A stretch of 64,000 nucleotides of DNA, taken from positions 682,001 to 746,000 of the forward strand of contig OOIN01000002.1 of assembly GCA_900323505.1 (NCBI GenBank), in the 5' to 3' direction. Within the stretch, counting starts at the first letter, position 1. Every line of letters begins with the position of its first letter. The notes under the pieces are model-generated. The model did no database searches, was not told the origin of the DNA, and saw only the letters and a list, made by a program, of their open reading frames with translations. This document shows positions 63,246-64,000 of the stretch, piece after piece. This DNA comes from Ustilago trichophora. Lineage: Eukaryota; Basidiomycota; Ustilaginomycetes; Ustilaginales; Ustilaginaceae. The position numbers and the translations under genes were made by a program.

Positions 63246-63287
63246 GAGCCACTCTAGCAACCACCCGGATGGTTGCTAGAGTGGCTC
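63246..63287. repeat. Perfect 18-bp hairpin in the right subterminal region
   Basis: 63246-63263 and 63270-63287 are exact reverse complements (18 of 18) around a six-base CCCGGA loop. The outer half overlaps the right terminal inverted repeat. Confidence 0.9.
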
Positions 63288-63319
63288 CGGGTTCCGACTT
63301 TTCTTTTTTTTAGGATATG
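63256..63319 (-). repeat. Right terminal inverted repeat of the 3.8 kb element
   Basis: Reverse complement of the left end (59512-59575) with about five mismatches. It ends TTAGGATATG and is followed by ACT, the same triplet that precedes the left end. Confidence 0.85.
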
Positions 63320-63516
63320 ACTGTAACCGTATCCTCATGAACGCAAGCTTAACCTGGCAGTTGTCGGCAAGAGCATTCATTCATAATTGCCCGCATAGTC
63401 AACTGCCCAGACTACCTGTGCGCGCTAATATTTGAGCTTCTAAGTCAGGCAAACCTCTGCCTGTGACACGGTATATGAATTCATAGTGAGGTATTTGCTA
63501 AAGCCAGGAACATATT

Positions 63517-63737
63517 CATATCCTAAAAAAAGGAAAAATCCGTCATGAAGCCACCCTCGAAGCCACCTGGGGTGGCTACACCACCGAACCCACCCTTGAA
63601 GCCACCCCCGATCTGGCCGGCTTCACAGCTGGCTTCTCACTGTAGCCACCCGGGGTGGCTTCGCAGCTGGCTTCTCGATGTAGCCACCCGGGGTGGCAAC
63701 GGGGGGGGTGGCTTCAGGTTGGCATTTTCCTTCTCTT
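63517..63737. mobile_element. Second, related short element (MITE-like, right end degenerate)
   Basis: It starts with the same CATATCCTAAAAAAA end as the 3.8 kb element, then differs (GGAAAAATCCGTC). Its body is made of GAAGCCACC / GGTGGCTTC palindromic units, including two 34-bp direct copies (63626-63659 and 63664-63697, two mismatches). The right border at about 63737 is only roughly complementary to the left (GGCATTTTCCTTCTCTTAAG), so either the right end has decayed or this is the left end of a larger element leaving the window. Confidence 0.6.
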
Positions 63738-64000
63738 AAGAATTTCAACGACATTATAAGGTGACTCTCTCATATGCCTGTATGCGAGAATGTTGAGGTC
63801 ACAGCTTCAATTCCTGCTTTGAAGCCACCCTGGGCGGCATCGTGATGACTTTACCCTTTCTAAAATAACCTGTGCGATCTCTTGGACATTCGGTAAAGTT
63901 TGATCATGTTCTTTTTGGACATCTTTTGCAGAAAAAACCGCAGTGTCACTTTTATACTCGTTTTTCTCGACATGTTTGTCACGAAACCTCGTATCTGGCG
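63738..64000. other. Right edge, repeat-rich DNA without a recognisable gene
   Basis: A further GAAGCCACCCTGGGCGGC unit is at about 63820-63838. Otherwise the sequence is AT-richer and featureless by eye. The region 63323-63516 between the two elements also shows no gene. Confidence 0.45.

Larger units (their letters stand above)
59512..63319. mobile_element. 3.8 kb non-autonomous TIR transposon with captured gene pieces
   Basis: The left end (59512 onward) and the reverse complement of the right end (up to 63319) agree for about 64 bp with five mismatches. Both begin CATATCCT, then eight A, then GAAAAGTC, and continue through AACCCGGAGCCAC to GGGTGGTTGCT. A 3-bp direct repeat, ACT, flanks the element (59509-59511 and 63320-63322). 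Both subterminal regions are full of GGTGGTTGCT / AGCCACC motifs in both orientations. Inside lie mutated NDC80 fragments, a broken unknown frame and an intact 227-codon ORF; I found no transposase, integrase or reverse transcriptase motif. The 3-bp duplication and subterminal repeats recall CACTA/EnSpm elements, but the end is CATATCC rather than CACTA, so the superfamily is open. Confidence 0.8.

Noticed and set aside
63545..63739. 64-codon Pro/Gly-rich frame at the right end
   Set aside because: It is a translation of the palindromic GCCACC repeats of the second element.

Overview
The window looks like nuclear DNA of a smut-type basidiomycete (Ustilaginomycotina, probably Ustilaginaceae). 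Long open frames alternate between strands. Introns are few and short (about 85-170 nt) with GTRAGT-type donors. Intergenic DNA is rich in CT/GA, polyA and trinucleotide microsatellites. A 5S rRNA gene sits alone between protein genes and there is an intron-containing class II tRNA-Leu. Species cannot be decided from the sequence alone.

Layout. 1-10.3 kb: the 3' part of an unknown S/P-rich protein, a flavin monooxygenase, formyl-THF deformylase, the Rag GTPase GTR1, the NMD factor UPF3 and the splicing factor SYF2. 10.7-19.0 kb: the secreted exo-beta-1,3-glucanase EXG1, a 3.5 kb gene-free divergent region, then the NMD helicase UPF1. 19.3-31.3 kb: a very large SSK1-type response regulator, mitochondrial bS6m (three exons, no single long frame), UTP4, a bZIP factor and a 5S rRNA gene. 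31.5-42.2 kb: MAK5, a small EF-hand-like protein, a conserved unknown protein, a four-exon mitochondrial carrier and the acidic ribosomal protein P1 (RPP1) with an unusually long intron. 42.8-54.6 kb: an F-box-like protein, CAP/Srv2, NDC80, a GH5 steryl/ceramide beta-glucosidase, and a secreted double-psi-beta-barrel protein carrying a tract of about 50 asparagines. 54.6-59.2 kb: gene-poor, AT-rich DNA, tRNA-Leu(AAG) and a serine alpha/beta-hydrolase.

59.5-63.3 kb holds the most interesting object: a 3.8 kb element bounded by about 64-bp terminal inverted repeats and a 3-bp flanking direct repeat (ACT). I saw no transposase in it. It carries (i) two fused, mutated fragments of the NDC80 gene found 11 kb away, copied with its intron; (ii) an unknown frame broken by one TGA; and (iii) an intact 227-codon hydrophobic ORF with its own TATA box. 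A related element begins at 63517. The copy has diverged from the NDC80 donor mainly by C-to-T / G-to-A changes, mostly at CpG, which suggests methylation-linked decay. I read this as a gene-capturing (Pack-type) non-autonomous DNA transposon.

Functional themes: RNA surveillance and splicing (UPF1, UPF3, SYF2), ribosome biogenesis and translation (UTP4, MAK5, RPP1, bS6m, 5S rRNA, tRNA-Leu), signalling (GTR1, SSK1, CAP), kinetochore (NDC80), and cell wall or glycolipid hydrolases (EXG1, steryl glucosidase). These are mostly housekeeping genes in ordinary fungal mosaic order, not operons. Exon joins were chosen by hand from splice signals and reading phase; no alignment or transcript data were available.
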